DNA from: Corynebacterium anserum
Lineage (GTDB): Bacteria > Actinomycetota > Actinomycetes > Mycobacteriales > Mycobacteriaceae
Direction: 5' to 3'
DNA: 64,000 nt
Assembly: GCF_014262665.1 (NCBI RefSeq)
Contig: NZ_CP046883.1
Location: forward strand, 1,984,001 to 2,048,000
Every line of letters begins with the position of its first letter. Position 1 is the first letter of the stretch. The translations under genes and the position numbers were made by a program. Positions 33,529 through 42,568 of the stretch are shown here, one piece after another. The notes beneath the pieces are model-generated. The model ran no database searches, was not told the origin of the DNA, and saw only the letters and a program-made list of their open reading frames with translations.

Positions 33529-34266
33529 CTACAACAGTTCTGCAAGGTCGGAGACAACGATATCGGCCCCGGCTTTCAGCAACGCATCCGCCCCTGTTCC
33601 GCGATCCACCCCAATCACGAGACCAAAGTTTCCGGCCCGACCACTAGCCACACCGCTAGTCGCATCTTCGATCACAACTGCGTCGGACGGATCAACACCA
33701 CACAACTGCGCACCGTACAGGTAAGTATCAGGAGCCGGCTTGCCAGACAATCCCCTGGCCGTGGCAACCACGCCATCCACAACCTCAAGGAAACGATCCC
33801 TCAACCCTGCTGCCTCCAACACCGCAACCGCGTTCTTGGAAGAACTCACCACGGCAAGTGCCGGTTTCTCACCATTGCCCTGCTGCACCTTCTGCAGCGC
33901 ATCAAGCAGCGCCACGGAACCCGGATAAGCCTCCACGCCTTCAGAAACCAAGGAAAGGAAGTCCTCGTTCTTCCGCGCACCAAGACCGTGGATAGTGTCC
34001 ACGTCAGCGGAATCATCCGGATGACCGATATCCAGTTGGATACCTCGGCTCTCCAGCAGCGCGGCCACACCCTCATCGCGGCGACGGCCATCAAGGTAGT
34101 CGAAGTAGTCCTGCTCGGTGTACTCCTGCGAACCGTGCTGCTCGAGGAATGCGCTAAACATCCGACGCCATGCCTGCCTATGCAGGTCGGCTGTCGGTGT
34201 GATCACACCATCCAGATCAAACAACAGTGCGCCGTAGCTCGAGAGAGGCTTGCTGAGTTCACTCAC
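33529..34266 (-). CDS. pgmB: Beta-phosphoglucomutase-like HAD phosphatase
   Basis: A 245-residue HAD-superfamily protein. The nucleophile motif is LLFDLDGVITPTADLHRQAW. The cap carries DYLDGRRRDEGVAALLESRG, typical of beta-phosphoglucomutases. Motif II is LAVVSSSKNA, and motifs III/IV are GLSGKPAPDTYLYG and AVVIEDATSGV. It turns beta-glucose 1-phosphate into glucose 6-phosphate and so completes the reaction of the GH65 phosphorylase that follows on the same strand. I take the GTG at 34266 (SELSKPLSS) with AAGGAA upstream. The open frame extends to 34314, but that extension is not family-like and has no ribosome site. Confidence 0.85.
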   Translation of the reverse strand: MSELSKPLSSYGALLFDLDGVITPTADLHRQAWRRMFSAFLEQHGSQEYTEQDYFDYLDGRRRDEGVAALLESRGIQLDIGHPDDSADVDTIHGLGARKNEDFLSLVSEGVEAYPGSVALLDALQKVQQGNGEKPALAVVSSSKNAVAVLEAAGLRDRFLEVVDGVVATARGLSGKPAPDTYLYGAQLCGVDPSDAVVIEDATSGVASGRAGNFGLVIGVDRGTGADALLKAGADIVVSDLAELL

Positions 34267-34440
34267 TGCGGTAGGGTTCCTTCGCTCATCGCGTACACAA
34301 ACAGTGCGACCCATAGTAATCGCGTCTTGTACGCAAGGTTAGACGGTAACGGGATAGACACATATCAGGGGTAGTCGTTATCGCAGTTCATGACCGGTCC
34401 AAGGCATCAACAATCCACGATTGGTGGCACACATGGCGAA

Positions 34441-34478
34441 GAGGGTTCCTACCGCCAACACAGGCGATACGAACCCTC
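34441..34478 (-). terminator. Likely terminator hairpin after aceB
   Basis: GAGGGTTC at 34441-34448 pairs with GAACCCTC at 34471-34478, with an inner CGCC/GGCG stem at 34453-34456 and 34463-34466. It lies 45 bp after the aceB stop codon. There is no clear T-run, so termination is inferred from position and stem strength. Confidence 0.55.
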
Positions 34479-34522
34479 CACACACCACCAGGCACCCCCC
34501 AACTACCCAGAACTATACCACC

Positions 34523-36733
34523 CTACGCAATGCCGTTTTTCGCCTTAAACTCCAAACGACGCGCATGCAAAATCGGCTCAGTATACCCAGACGGCGACTC
34601 CTGACCCTTCACAATCAAATCCTTCGCCGCCTGAAACGCCACAGACTCATCAAAATCAGGCGCCATATTCCGATACGCAGCATCCCCCGCATTCTGACCA
34701 TCAACCTTCACAGCCATACGCTGCAACGCATCAACAACCTGCTCCTCAGAAATCACACCATGCTTCAACCAGTTACACAACAACTGAGAAGAAATACGCA
34801 ACGTCGCGCGATCCTCCATCAGATCCACATCATGAATATCCGGCACCTTGGAACACCCAACACCCTGCTCAACCCAACGCACCACATAACCAAGAATCGA
34901 CTGACAGTTATTATCCAACTCCTCCTGAATCTCAGCCTCAGACCACGTAGCACTACCCTCACCCTTAGCAGCACCAGCCACAGGAATCGTCAAAATCTTC
35001 CCCAACGTGTCACGACGACCCTCAGTGCGCAGCTTCTCCTGCACCGCAAAAACATCCACCTCATGATAGTGAGTGGCATGCAACGTAGCACCCGTAGGAG
35101 AAGGAACCCACGCAGTAGACGCACCCTGCTGAGGCTGACCAATCTTCTGCTCCAACATCTCAGCCATCAACTCAGTCATAGCCCACATGCCCTTACCAAT
35201 CTGAGCCTTACCAGGCAGACCATGAGCCAAACCAGCATCCACATTGTTATCCTCGTAAGCCAGCATCCACTCAGCGGTCTTCATCTCCCCCTTACGAATC
35301 ATCGGACCAGCCACCATCGACGTATGAATCTCATCACCCGTACGATCCAGGAAGCCGGTGTTAATGAATGCTAGACGGTCCTTTACCTCCGCGATGCAGG
35401 CGTCAAGGTTAGCGGTGGTACGACGTTCCTCATCCATAACACCCACCTTGAGGGTGAACTCCGGGAGGCCGTAAAGCTTCTCAATAGCACCAAACAGGTC
35501 GTTGGTGAACGCAACTTCTTCTGGGCCGTGTTGTTTTGGCTTCACGATGTAGATGGAGCCAGTACGAGAATTACGCAATTCGTTATTCTCGTCCAGGCCT
35601 GGGAGTGCACAGCCTGTAGTGATGACACCATCCATGATGCCCTCGAAGATCTCATCACCGTTAGCATCCAAGATCGCTGGGTTCTGCATCAGGTGACCCA
35701 CGTTACGGACGAACAGCAGGGAACGGCCGTGGAGACGCAATTCTTCACCGTCGCGACCGGTGTAAATACGATCAGAGTTGAGCTTACGGGTGAAGGTCTT
35801 GCCGCCCTTTTCAATCTCCTCAGCCAACTCGCCGGTGTTCAGACCCAACCAGTTGTGGTATCCCAAAGTCTTGTCAGTGGCGTCGACAGCCGCAACAGAA
35901 TCCTCGAAATCCATGATGGCGGATACTGCAGACTCCAGGACGATATCTTTCACACCGGCCTTGTCGGTGGAACCGATAGGAGACTCTGGGTCAATTTGAA
36001 TGTCAATGTACAGACCGTTGTTCCGCAGCAGGATGGAGGATGGGTTGGAAACTTCACCAGCGTAACCAGCGTAAACCTGTGGGTTCTGTAGACGAACTTC
36101 TTCGCCATTCACGGTAGCGGTCAGCTGACCAGAGGCAATGGAATACTTCGTGACATCCTTATGAGAACCAGACTCCAGCGGCACTGCACGATCCAGGAAC
36201 TCACGCCCCCACTCGATGACCTTGTCACCGCGAACCTTGTTGTACCCTGTTCCCTTTTCCTGACCATTGGCTTCAGAAATCGCGTTGGTGCCATACAGTG
36301 CGTCGTACAACGAACCCCACCGAGCATTGGCGGCATTCAGGGCGAAACGAGCATTCAAGATAGGCACAACCAGCTGTGGTCCCGCCGTCTCAGCAATCTC
36401 AGAGTCAATGTTTGCCGTCGAGATCTCAAATTCTCCAGGCTGATCAACCAGGTAGCCGATCTCTTTCAGGAACGCGGTGTACTCATCAGCATCCTGCTCC
36501 CCCTTGTGGGAGCTGTACCACTCATCCAGCTTGGCCTGCAGCTCATCACGCTTAGCGAGCAGTTCGCGGTTACGTGGAGTGAACTCCTCGACGATCTTGC
36601 CGAAGCCATCCCAGAACGCCTCCTTTTCAAGGTCGGTACGTGGCAGCACCTGCTCGTTTACGAAGTCGTAAAGGGTCTTGGCAACCTGAAGGCCGCCAGC
36701 TTCAACACGTTCCGTCTGCTGGGCTTGAGTCAT
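34523..36733 (-). CDS. aceB: Malate synthase G
   Basis: A 736-residue malate synthase G, which condenses glyoxylate with acetyl-CoA to malate in the glyoxylate shunt. Landmarks are [68 protein letters not shown] with the catalytic Arg region, [18 protein letters not shown], and [17 protein letters not shown]. The start is the ATG at 36733 with GAGG eight bases upstream; a GTG at 36742 is less likely. It diverges from aceA across a regulated 500-bp region. About 35345 marks a sharp codon-usage change: codons 3' of it end almost only in T or G, while those 5' prefer C. The enzyme can also consume glyoxylate from the allantoin pathway. Confidence 0.95.
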   Translation of the reverse strand: MTQAQQTERVEAGGLQVAKTLYDFVNEQVLPRTDLEKEAFWDGFGKIVEEFTPRNRELLAKRDELQAKLDEWYSSHKGEQDADEYTAFLKEIGYLVDQPGEFEISTANIDSEIAETAGPQLVVPILNARFALNAANARWGSLYDALYGTNAISEANGQEKGTGYNKVRGDKVIEWGREFLDRAVPLESGSHKDVTKYSIASGQLTATVNGEEVRLQNPQVYAGYAGEVSNPSSILLRNNGLYIDIQIDPESPIGSTDKAGVKDIVLESAVSAIMDFEDSVAAVDATDKTLGYHNWLGLNTGELAEEIEKGGKTFTRKLNSDRIYTGRDGEELRLHGRSLLFVRNVGHLMQNPAILDANGDEIFEGIMDGVITTGCALPGLDENNELRNSRTGSIYIVKPKQHGPEEVAFTNDLFGAIEKLYGLPEFTLKVGVMDEERRTTANLDACIAEVKDRLAFINTGFLDRTGDEIHTSMVAGPMIRKGEMKTAEWMLAYEDNNVDAGLAHGLPGKAQIGKGMWAMTELMAEMLEQKIGQPQQGASTAWVPSPTGATLHATHYHEVDVFAVQEKLRTEGRRDTLGKILTIPVAGAAKGEGSATWSEAEIQEELDNNCQSILGYVVRWVEQGVGCSKVPDIHDVDLMEDRATLRISSQLLCNWLKHGVISEEQVVDALQRMAVKVDGQNAGDAAYRNMAPDFDESVAFQAAKDLIVKGQESPSGYTEPILHARRLEFKAKNGIA

Positions 36734-36766
36734 TAGATACACCTCTATCTATCGGCTGCATACTTC

Positions 36767-36787
36767 TGTCACCTAGCCTAGGTGACA
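36767..36787. promoter_or_regulatory. Perfect 21-bp palindrome just upstream of aceB
   Basis: Arm TGTCACCTAG (36767-36776) and arm CTAGGTGACA (36778-36787) flank a single central C. It ends about 34 bp before the aceB start codon. It does not fit the GlxR spacing or the RamB box, so the binding regulator is unknown. Confidence 0.6.
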
Positions 36788-36982
36788 CGAGTCACCCTTG
36801 GGAATACTTCCGTACCCGCATAACATTTTCTCACCCCCACGACGGGGCTTTTTTACCCATGTCACAAGAAGCCTCCCGATGTGGTTTTCACCATGCACTT
36901 AGCTCAATTCACGAAGAACCCCCTGCAAGACACCGACAAAGTGCCCTAATCCCAGGAATTAAATGACAATGAAATAAGGAGG

Positions 36983-37004
36983 AAACTTTGCAAACTTCGC
37001 AAAA
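36983..37004. promoter_or_regulatory. Tandem RamB-type box
   Basis: AAACTTTGCAAA at 36983-36994 matches the RamB motif known from C. glutamicum. It overlaps a second copy, AAACTTCGCAAA, starting at 36992, so the core AAACTTYGC is repeated at 9-bp spacing. The site lies between aceB and aceA, both known RamB targets, and ramB itself is coded at 40964. Confidence 0.75.
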
Positions 37005-37240
37005 TCTTCCATCACCCCCACACATAAATAGACCCTTTACCGCCATTGACGGGCTGTTTTCCGTTGGTAGTGTGGGCACTAGCGACAAGAGGCTTAGGCT
37101 TCACCAAATAAAGTCATCAGCCGGGATCGCCTCGCGGTTCTTGCCGATGCAATGTAAGCCATAGTCCTTCAGGTCGTGCATGTCCCGCGCCAGCGCGTGG
37201 GATCCAAAGCACATCTCCATATAAGGAAGTGAAGAACCAC

Positions 37241-38536
37241 ATGACTAACACTGGCAAGGCACGTACCGCTGCTGAAATCCAGAAGGATTGGGACGAGAAC
37301 CCACGTTGGGCAAACGTTAAGCGCGACTACACCGCTGAGCAGGTTGCTGAGCTGCAGGGCACCGTTGTTGAGGAGCACACCCTCGCACGCCGCGGTGCTG
37401 AAATCCTGTGGGAGGCCGTGAACAAGGGTGACGATTCCTACATCAACGCTCTGGGCGCACTGACCGGTAACCAGGCAGTACAGCAGGTTCGCGCTGGCCT
37501 GAAGGCTGTTTACCTGTCTGGTTGGCAGGTTGCTGGCGATGCTAACCTCTCCGGCCACACCTACCCAGACCAGTCTCTGTACCCTGCAAACTCCGTACCA
37601 GCTGTTGTTCAGCGCATCAACAACGCTCTGCTGCGCGCTGACGAGATCGCTCGCATCGAAGGTGACGACTCCGTTGAGAACTGGCTCGTCCCAATCGTTG
37701 CCGACGGCGAAGCTGGCTTCGGTGGCGCACTGAACGTTTACGAACTGCAGAAGGCCATGATCAAGGCTGGCGCCGCTGGTACCCACTGGGAGGATCAGCT
37801 GGCTTCCGAGAAGAAGTGTGGACACCTGGGCGGCAAGGTTCTGATCCCAACCCAGCAGCACGTTCGCACTCTGAACTCTGCACGTTTGGCAGCTGACGTT
37901 GCTAACACTCCTACCCTGGTTGTCGCTCGTACCGACGCCGAGGCCGCTACCCTGCTGACCTCCGACGTCGACGATCGCGACAAGCCATTCCTGACCGGCG
38001 GCCGCACCTCTGAGGGCTTCTACAACGTTCAGAATGGTGTTGAGCCTTGCATCGCCCGCGCGAAGGCATACGCTCCGTACGCAGACCTGATCTGGATGGA
38101 GACCGGTACACCTGACCTCGAGCTAGCTAAGAAGTTCGCCGAGGCTGTCCGCGAGGAGTACCCAGACCAGCTGCTGGCTTACAACTGCTCCCCATCCTTC
38201 AACTGGTCCGCACACTTGGAGGACGAGGAGATCGCCAAGTTCCAGAACGAGCTGGGCGCTATGGGCTTCAAGTTCCAGTTCATCACCCTGGCTGGCTTCC
38301 ACGCCCTGAACTACTCCATGTTCGACCTGGCTTACGGCTACGCTCGCGAGCAGATGACCGCATTCGTCGATCTGCAGAACCGCGAGTTCAAGGCAGCCGA
38401 GGAGCGCGGCTTCACCGCTGTCAAGCACCAGCGCGAGGTTGGCGCCGGCTACTTCGACCGCATCGCCACCACCGTGGATCCAAACTCCTCCACCACTGCT
38501 CTGAAGGGCTCCACCGAGGAGGGCCAGTTCCACTAG
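37241..38536 (+). CDS. aceA: Isocitrate lyase
   Basis: A 431-residue isocitrate lyase, which splits isocitrate to glyoxylate and succinate. The catalytic loop is [16 protein letters not shown] with the active Cys. Other marks are [27 protein letters not shown] (Mg-binding Asp), [25 protein letters not shown] and [15 protein letters not shown]. The ATG at 37241 follows AAGGAAG by eleven bases; an in-frame GTG at 37229 is unlikely because it sits on the ribosome site. Codon use is strongly biased, as in a highly expressed gene. It diverges from aceB, and a strong terminator follows. Control by RamB and probably RamA and GlxR is inferred from the upstream sites. Confidence 0.97.
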   Translation: MTNTGKARTAAEIQKDWDENPRWANVKRDYTAEQVAELQGTVVEEHTLARRGAEILWEAVNKGDDSYINALGALTGNQAVQQVRAGLKAVYLSGWQVAGDANLSGHTYPDQSLYPANSVPAVVQRINNALLRADEIARIEGDDSVENWLVPIVADGEAGFGGALNVYELQKAMIKAGAAGTHWEDQLASEKKCGHLGGKVLIPTQQHVRTLNSARLAADVANTPTLVVARTDAEAATLLTSDVDDRDKPFLTGGRTSEGFYNVQNGVEPCIARAKAYAPYADLIWMETGTPDLELAKKFAEAVREEYPDQLLAYNCSPSFNWSAHLEDEEIAKFQNELGAMGFKFQFITLAGFHALNYSMFDLAYGYAREQMTAFVDLQNREFKAAEERGFTAVKHQREVGAGYFDRIATTVDPNSSTTALKGSTEEGQFH

Positions 38537-38618
38537 GCCATTAACAATGACCAGCCACCCCGCACTCTTGGGGCAATGCGCCTGAGTTCAGACTCCAGGG
38601 CTGGTCACAGTGCCTGAC

Positions 38619-38654
38619 ATAGGGCGGTTCATGCATGTGCATGAGCCGCCCTAT
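38619..38654 (+). terminator. Strong intrinsic terminator of aceA
   Basis: The 17-base arms ATAGGGCGGTTCATGCA and TGCATGAGCCGCCCTAT pair with only a T-G step, leaving a two-base gap at the tip, and the stem is followed by TTTTC. It lies about 80 bp after the aceA stop. Confidence 0.8.
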
Positions 38655-38842
38655 TTTCTATGCCGCTGTTCGCCCGGTCTATTGCCCCAGTTGTTGGTCG
38701 CGCTAGGCTTGCAAATCCAACAATCACGTCATGGCTTCACGAAGAATCATGTGCAGGGTTATATGACGACTTCCCAACCCTCTGTACTCCACCGCCGAAA
38801 GGAAGCCGCATTCACGTTCCGCACCCTACTGCAGTCGCTTTT

Positions 38843-40801
38843 TTACCGCCTTAAATCTTTCTTTATTTCATTTCGACTCATCGGGTTAGGCCACCAGAAC
38901 TTCTCCCCCATCAACTGCACTACAGCGGGAATAAGTAACGTGCGAACGATCAACGTATCCAACAACACACCAATAAAAATCACAATGCCCACTTGAGCGA
39001 GCACCACCAAAGGCAGCACCCCCAGCGCCGCAAACACCGCGGCGAGCAGAATTCCAGCGGAGGTAATAACTCCGCCAGTAGAAGACAGAGCTCGGAGTAT
39101 ACCGTTCCCAGTACCACAGTTCTGAGCTTCCTCACGCGCCCTTGTAATGAGGAAAATGGAGTAGTCCACACCCAGAGCTACAAGGAACACGAAAGCATAC
39201 AGCGGGGTGGTGTCGGCAAAAGCCTTAAACCCGAAAACATCGGTGGAAATCCACCAACCCAAACCCAAGGCTGCGATATTGGTGAGGAGTACGGATGCCA
39301 CCATAATGGCGGGCGCCACAAGGCTCCGCAACGCGAACATCAAGGCCACGAAAACTAAAACCAACACCAGAGGAAAAATGAGGGCACGATCCTCAGCGGA
39401 GCTCTGTTCCTGGTCATAAAGTTCAGCATTCTGGCCGCCGACTTTCGCGTCAGTATAGTTCCCAGATTCGGCAATCCATCCGCGGAGTTCAGAAGTATCG
39501 GGGCCTGAAACGTTCAACACCTCCCAATCCCCTGCAGATTCTGCAGGCTGAACCTGCGCGCCCTTCTTCGTTAGATAAGAACCCAGTCCCTTCGCGTCCT
39601 TCGTGATGACATTTGCCGGTGTGGCATCTTGGCCAGGAAATTTTTCCCCAAGCATATCCGCTGCGGCAATTGATTCTGGCGTCTTAATAAATTGATCAGA
39701 CTGGGTGAGACCAGTATGGCTGTTGGCAGCGCCAACACAGCACACCGCCAGAAGAATGAGGGACACAATGGCCACCGCAGCGGGACGTTTCCGTACCTCA
39801 CATCCCACCCGATCCCACACCACGTGCTCCGACTGGTCACCCAACTTCGGCTTACGAGGCCAGAAGATCCATCGCCCAAAGAACACCAAAGTTCCTGGCA
39901 AAACAAAAGCACCGAATAACAACGCGATGAGAATTCCCACAACAGAACCAAGCCCCAAGCCACGGGTGCTGGGAACAGCGGAGAGCATCAGACAAACCAC
40001 TCCCAACACCACGGTCAAAGCAGACATGGAGATGGTCTTCACAGTCGGCCCCCACGCTGCAGCCATCGCGTCGAAACGTGACTCATGCTTGTGCAACTCA
40101 TCGCGATAGCGAGAAATCAACAACAGTGCGTAGTTCGTCCCCGCACCAAACACCAGTACAGACAAAATTCCGGATGCAGACTCATTCCATACCTGACCAC
40201 AAGCATCCAGAATCCACGTAAATGCAGTCTGAGCAAGTCGATCGGCAACGCCGATAACAAGTAACGGGATGATCCAGAGAATCGGCGATCGGTATGTAAC
40301 GATCAATAACACCGCCACAATCACAGCGGTGACTCCAAGCAGCAGAAAATTCGCCCCGCTAAATACAGCGGAGAGATCTGCGCTTACAGCAGCCGGACCA
40401 GTTATGTATGATTCGACACCAGCAGGCATCTGAGCTGCAATATCCTCACGCATCGAAAGAATCTTCTCTGAGTTAGCTTGCAGACCCTTGTTCACCACGT
40501 CGATCGGGATGATCGCCGCAGACTTATCCCCATTAGGGATCAGCGGGCCGCCCAACTCTTTAGCTACACCACGCAGTTCGTTGAGCGGCAGGGTATCGCC
40601 TTCCTTTACGGATGTGAAGAAAACAATCGCGGCCTGCGTATCGTCGCCAGGACGCTGTGCGAGGACTTCGGCAACCACCTTGGAATCTGTACCATCCGGC
40701 AACGTCGCTGTTGGCGCATCCGGTTTCTCGGCTGCGCCAATTCCCATGCCCAATGCAGCGAACAGGATGAGCATGAGAGCGAGCCAACGGAACGCTTTCA
40801 T
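38843..40801 (-). CDS. MMPL/RND-family membrane transporter
   Basis: A 652-residue MmpL-type protein of the RND superfamily, the group that exports trehalose mycolates and other lipids in mycolate bacteria. There is an N-terminal helix and an extracytoplasmic domain (residues about 25-150). Helices 2-6 contain GAGTNYALLLISRYRDELHKHESR with the RND helix-4 Asp-Tyr-like motif, a second loop domain follows, and helices 8-12 contain FLVALGVDYSIFLITRAREEA with the proton-relay GVDYSIF. The start is the ATG at 40801 with GGAAGG seven bases upstream; the frame is open 51 bases further but without support. It diverges from ramB. Two halves of near-equal size are present, so the gene is intact. The substrate is unknown. 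Confidence 0.83.
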   Translation of the reverse strand: MKAFRWLALMLILFAALGMGIGAAEKPDAPTATLPDGTDSKVVAEVLAQRPGDDTQAAIVFFTSVKEGDTLPLNELRGVAKELGGPLIPNGDKSAAIIPIDVVNKGLQANSEKILSMREDIAAQMPAGVESYITGPAAVSADLSAVFSGANFLLLGVTAVIVAVLLIVTYRSPILWIIPLLVIGVADRLAQTAFTWILDACGQVWNESASGILSVLVFGAGTNYALLLISRYRDELHKHESRFDAMAAAWGPTVKTISMSALTVVLGVVCLMLSAVPSTRGLGLGSVVGILIALLFGAFVLPGTLVFFGRWIFWPRKPKLGDQSEHVVWDRVGCEVRKRPAAVAIVSLILLAVCCVGAANSHTGLTQSDQFIKTPESIAAADMLGEKFPGQDATPANVITKDAKGLGSYLTKKGAQVQPAESAGDWEVLNVSGPDTSELRGWIAESGNYTDAKVGGQNAELYDQEQSSAEDRALIFPLVLVLVFVALMFALRSLVAPAIMVASVLLTNIAALGLGWWISTDVFGFKAFADTTPLYAFVFLVALGVDYSIFLITRAREEAQNCGTGNGILRALSSTGGVITSAGILLAAVFAALGVLPLVVLAQVGIVIFIGVLLDTLIVRTLLIPAVVQLMGEKFWWPNPMSRNEIKKDLRR

Positions 40802-40862
40802 TGTTGAGCCTTCCACAAACACTAACCTTTCGCACCCAGTGGGCCGACACAAAACTTAGACT

Positions 40863-40874
40863 GCTGCATGCAGC
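40863..40874. promoter_or_regulatory. Palindrome between the MMPL gene and ramB
   Basis: GCTGCATGCAGC is a perfect 12-bp palindrome flanked by ACTTAGA-type repeats (40855 and 40878 areas). It lies in the short divergent region between the MMPL gene and ramB and could be an operator for either. CATCTTTGCGCA at 40921-40932 also looks like a partial RamB box and might serve autoregulation. Confidence 0.4.
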
Positions 40875-40963
40875 GATACTTAGATTGTCGCACGCGCACT
40901 ACAACCCTGAGGTATTGGCGCATCTTTGCGCACCCACGACCACACAGCCATTACGCTGAAAGC

Positions 40964-42442
40964 ATGAGCCGCGAATCCACATCAGAACAACGCACCTTCG
41001 TGGGTTCCCGCCTGCGACAACTCCGTAAGGAACGCGATATTTCCCAGGCACAGTTGGCCAAAACACTCAACTTGTCTGCCAGCTACGTCAACCAAATCGA
41101 ACACGACGTGCGGCCGTTAACCCTCAAAGTGCTGGAACGGATCACGAAAGCCTTCGGTGTCGACGCCACATTCTTCTCCACAGAGGATCACACTCGGTTA
41201 CTCGCGGAACTTCAGGACGTGGTGATGGATCGTGAGATCTGCCCCACCCCTGTGGACGTCACTGAATTAGCGGCACTGGTCCGCAATCACCCGACCGTCG
41301 CTCGCTCAATGGTGAACATGCACTCGCGCTACCGCAATGTCTCCGACAAGCTCACTCTCGCCACCGAAGAACGCATTCAGGGCTCAGCGGTCATGTCCAT
41401 TACCCCACGCGGCGAACTCTTTGGCCGCGCATCCGGTCCCGAGGCTTTCAGCATGCCTCACGAAGAAGTACGCGACTACTTTTACTCCCGTCAAAACTAC
41501 GTCGATGTACTGGATGTGCAGGCAGAGAAGCTATCCAATACTTTGAATCTGGGCAATATGCGGATTCACCACACCGAAGAGATCATCGCCGAACGTCTGC
41601 GAAATAAACACGGTGTGAGTGTGAAGCACCTGCCACAAATGGGCGATACTCAACATCAGTTCAACCCCGATACTCGGCAGCTGTTTGTGTCTTCAAAGAT
41701 GCGTCCAGGGCAGATCGCCTTCCGTCTTGCAACGGAATTGGCCTATCTCGAAGCCGGAGAAACCATCGCCTCTTTGGTAGAGCTAGGGCACTTCACTTCA
41801 GAAAGCTCGCAGCTACTGGCTTCCCGCGGTCTTGCCACCTACTGGGCCGCCGCGCTTCTGCTTCCCTATGGTCATTTCCACGCCTCGGCGGAGGAATCTC
41901 GCTATGACCTTGAATTCCTCATGCGCGATTATGGCGTGGGATATGAGACTGTCTGCCACCGCTTATCCACACTTCAACGCCCCTCTCAGCGCGGTATCCC
42001 GTGGACCTTCGTGCGCGTCGATCGTGCCGGCAACATGTCTAAACGTCAATCCGCCACCGGACTACACCTCTCCAACTCTGGCGGGACATGCCCATTGTGG
42101 AATGTGTATGAGACCTTCAGCTACCCGGGGAAGATCATGCGCCAGATGGCGCAGATGCCTGATGGGCGCACGTATCTATGGATTGCCCGCACCGTGAATC
42201 ATCACCGGGCAGCGTGGGGACAGCCAGGGAAGATGTTTGCCATCGGCCTCGGATGCGAACTACGCCAGGCATCCCGCACTGTATATTCCGATGGTCTAGA
42301 CCTCAATGATCTCTCCGCTGCAACACCTATCGGTTCAGGTTGCCGGATGTGTCCGCGTACAGACTGCCCACAGCGCGCTTTTCCGCCCATCGACCGCCCG
42401 ATCGACGTGGATGCACACCGCTCAACAGTCTCTCCGTATTAG
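40964..42442 (+). CDS. ramB: RamB-type transcriptional regulator of acetate metabolism
   Basis: A 492-residue regulator of the RamB/short-chain-fatty-acid family. The N-terminal helix-turn-helix (XRE type) reads [20 protein letters not shown] followed by [19 protein letters not shown]. The middle is an IrrE/ImmA-like domain ([34 protein letters not shown]). The C-terminal part ends with a Cys cluster, [19 protein letters not shown], conserved in this group. In C. glutamicum RamB represses aceA, aceB and other carbon genes by binding AAACTTTGCAAA-like sites, and such a tandem site lies 4 kb away between aceB and aceA. The start is the ATG at 40964 with GAAAG upstream; the open frame begins 96 bases earlier but without homology. 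It diverges from the MMPL gene and converges on lpd. Confidence 0.92.
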   Translation: MSRESTSEQRTFVGSRLRQLRKERDISQAQLAKTLNLSASYVNQIEHDVRPLTLKVLERITKAFGVDATFFSTEDHTRLLAELQDVVMDREICPTPVDVTELAALVRNHPTVARSMVNMHSRYRNVSDKLTLATEERIQGSAVMSITPRGELFGRASGPEAFSMPHEEVRDYFYSRQNYVDVLDVQAEKLSNTLNLGNMRIHHTEEIIAERLRNKHGVSVKHLPQMGDTQHQFNPDTRQLFVSSKMRPGQIAFRLATELAYLEAGETIASLVELGHFTSESSQLLASRGLATYWAAALLLPYGHFHASAEESRYDLEFLMRDYGVGYETVCHRLSTLQRPSQRGIPWTFVRVDRAGNMSKRQSATGLHLSNSGGTCPLWNVYETFSYPGKIMRQMAQMPDGRTYLWIARTVNHHRAAWGQPGKMFAIGLGCELRQASRTVYSDGLDLNDLSAATPIGSGCRMCPRTDCPQRAFPPIDRPIDVDAHRSTVSPY

Positions 42443-42568
42443 CCTCTCCATATGAGCAGCATGGTCTCAGGCTCTCCGTAACAACTTCATCATCTAGGCG
42501 GACAGGTCTGGAAGAGGGAAGTTAGGCGGGGAATGCCGCTGAATCCTGAGAATAAGGGCTCAAAATAA

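Larger units (their letters stand above)
36743..37240. other. Divergent aceB-aceA control region
   Basis: About 500 bp without a gene. It holds a 21-bp palindrome near the aceB start (36767-36787), a second short palindrome GGTGACACGAGTCACC at 36781-36796, C5/G4 runs near 36834-36847 and 37014-37018 that look like RamA half-sites, a tandem RamB box (36983-37004) and the aceA ribosome site AAGGAAG at 37224-37229. I see no small gene or second transcript in it. Confidence 0.7.

Noticed and set aside
34421-35374. Long plus-strand open frame (317 codons) opposite the aceB 3' end
   Set aside because: It is antisense to malate synthase, and its product is low-complexity and Thr/Arg/Leu-rich. It exists only because the sense codons there end in T or G.
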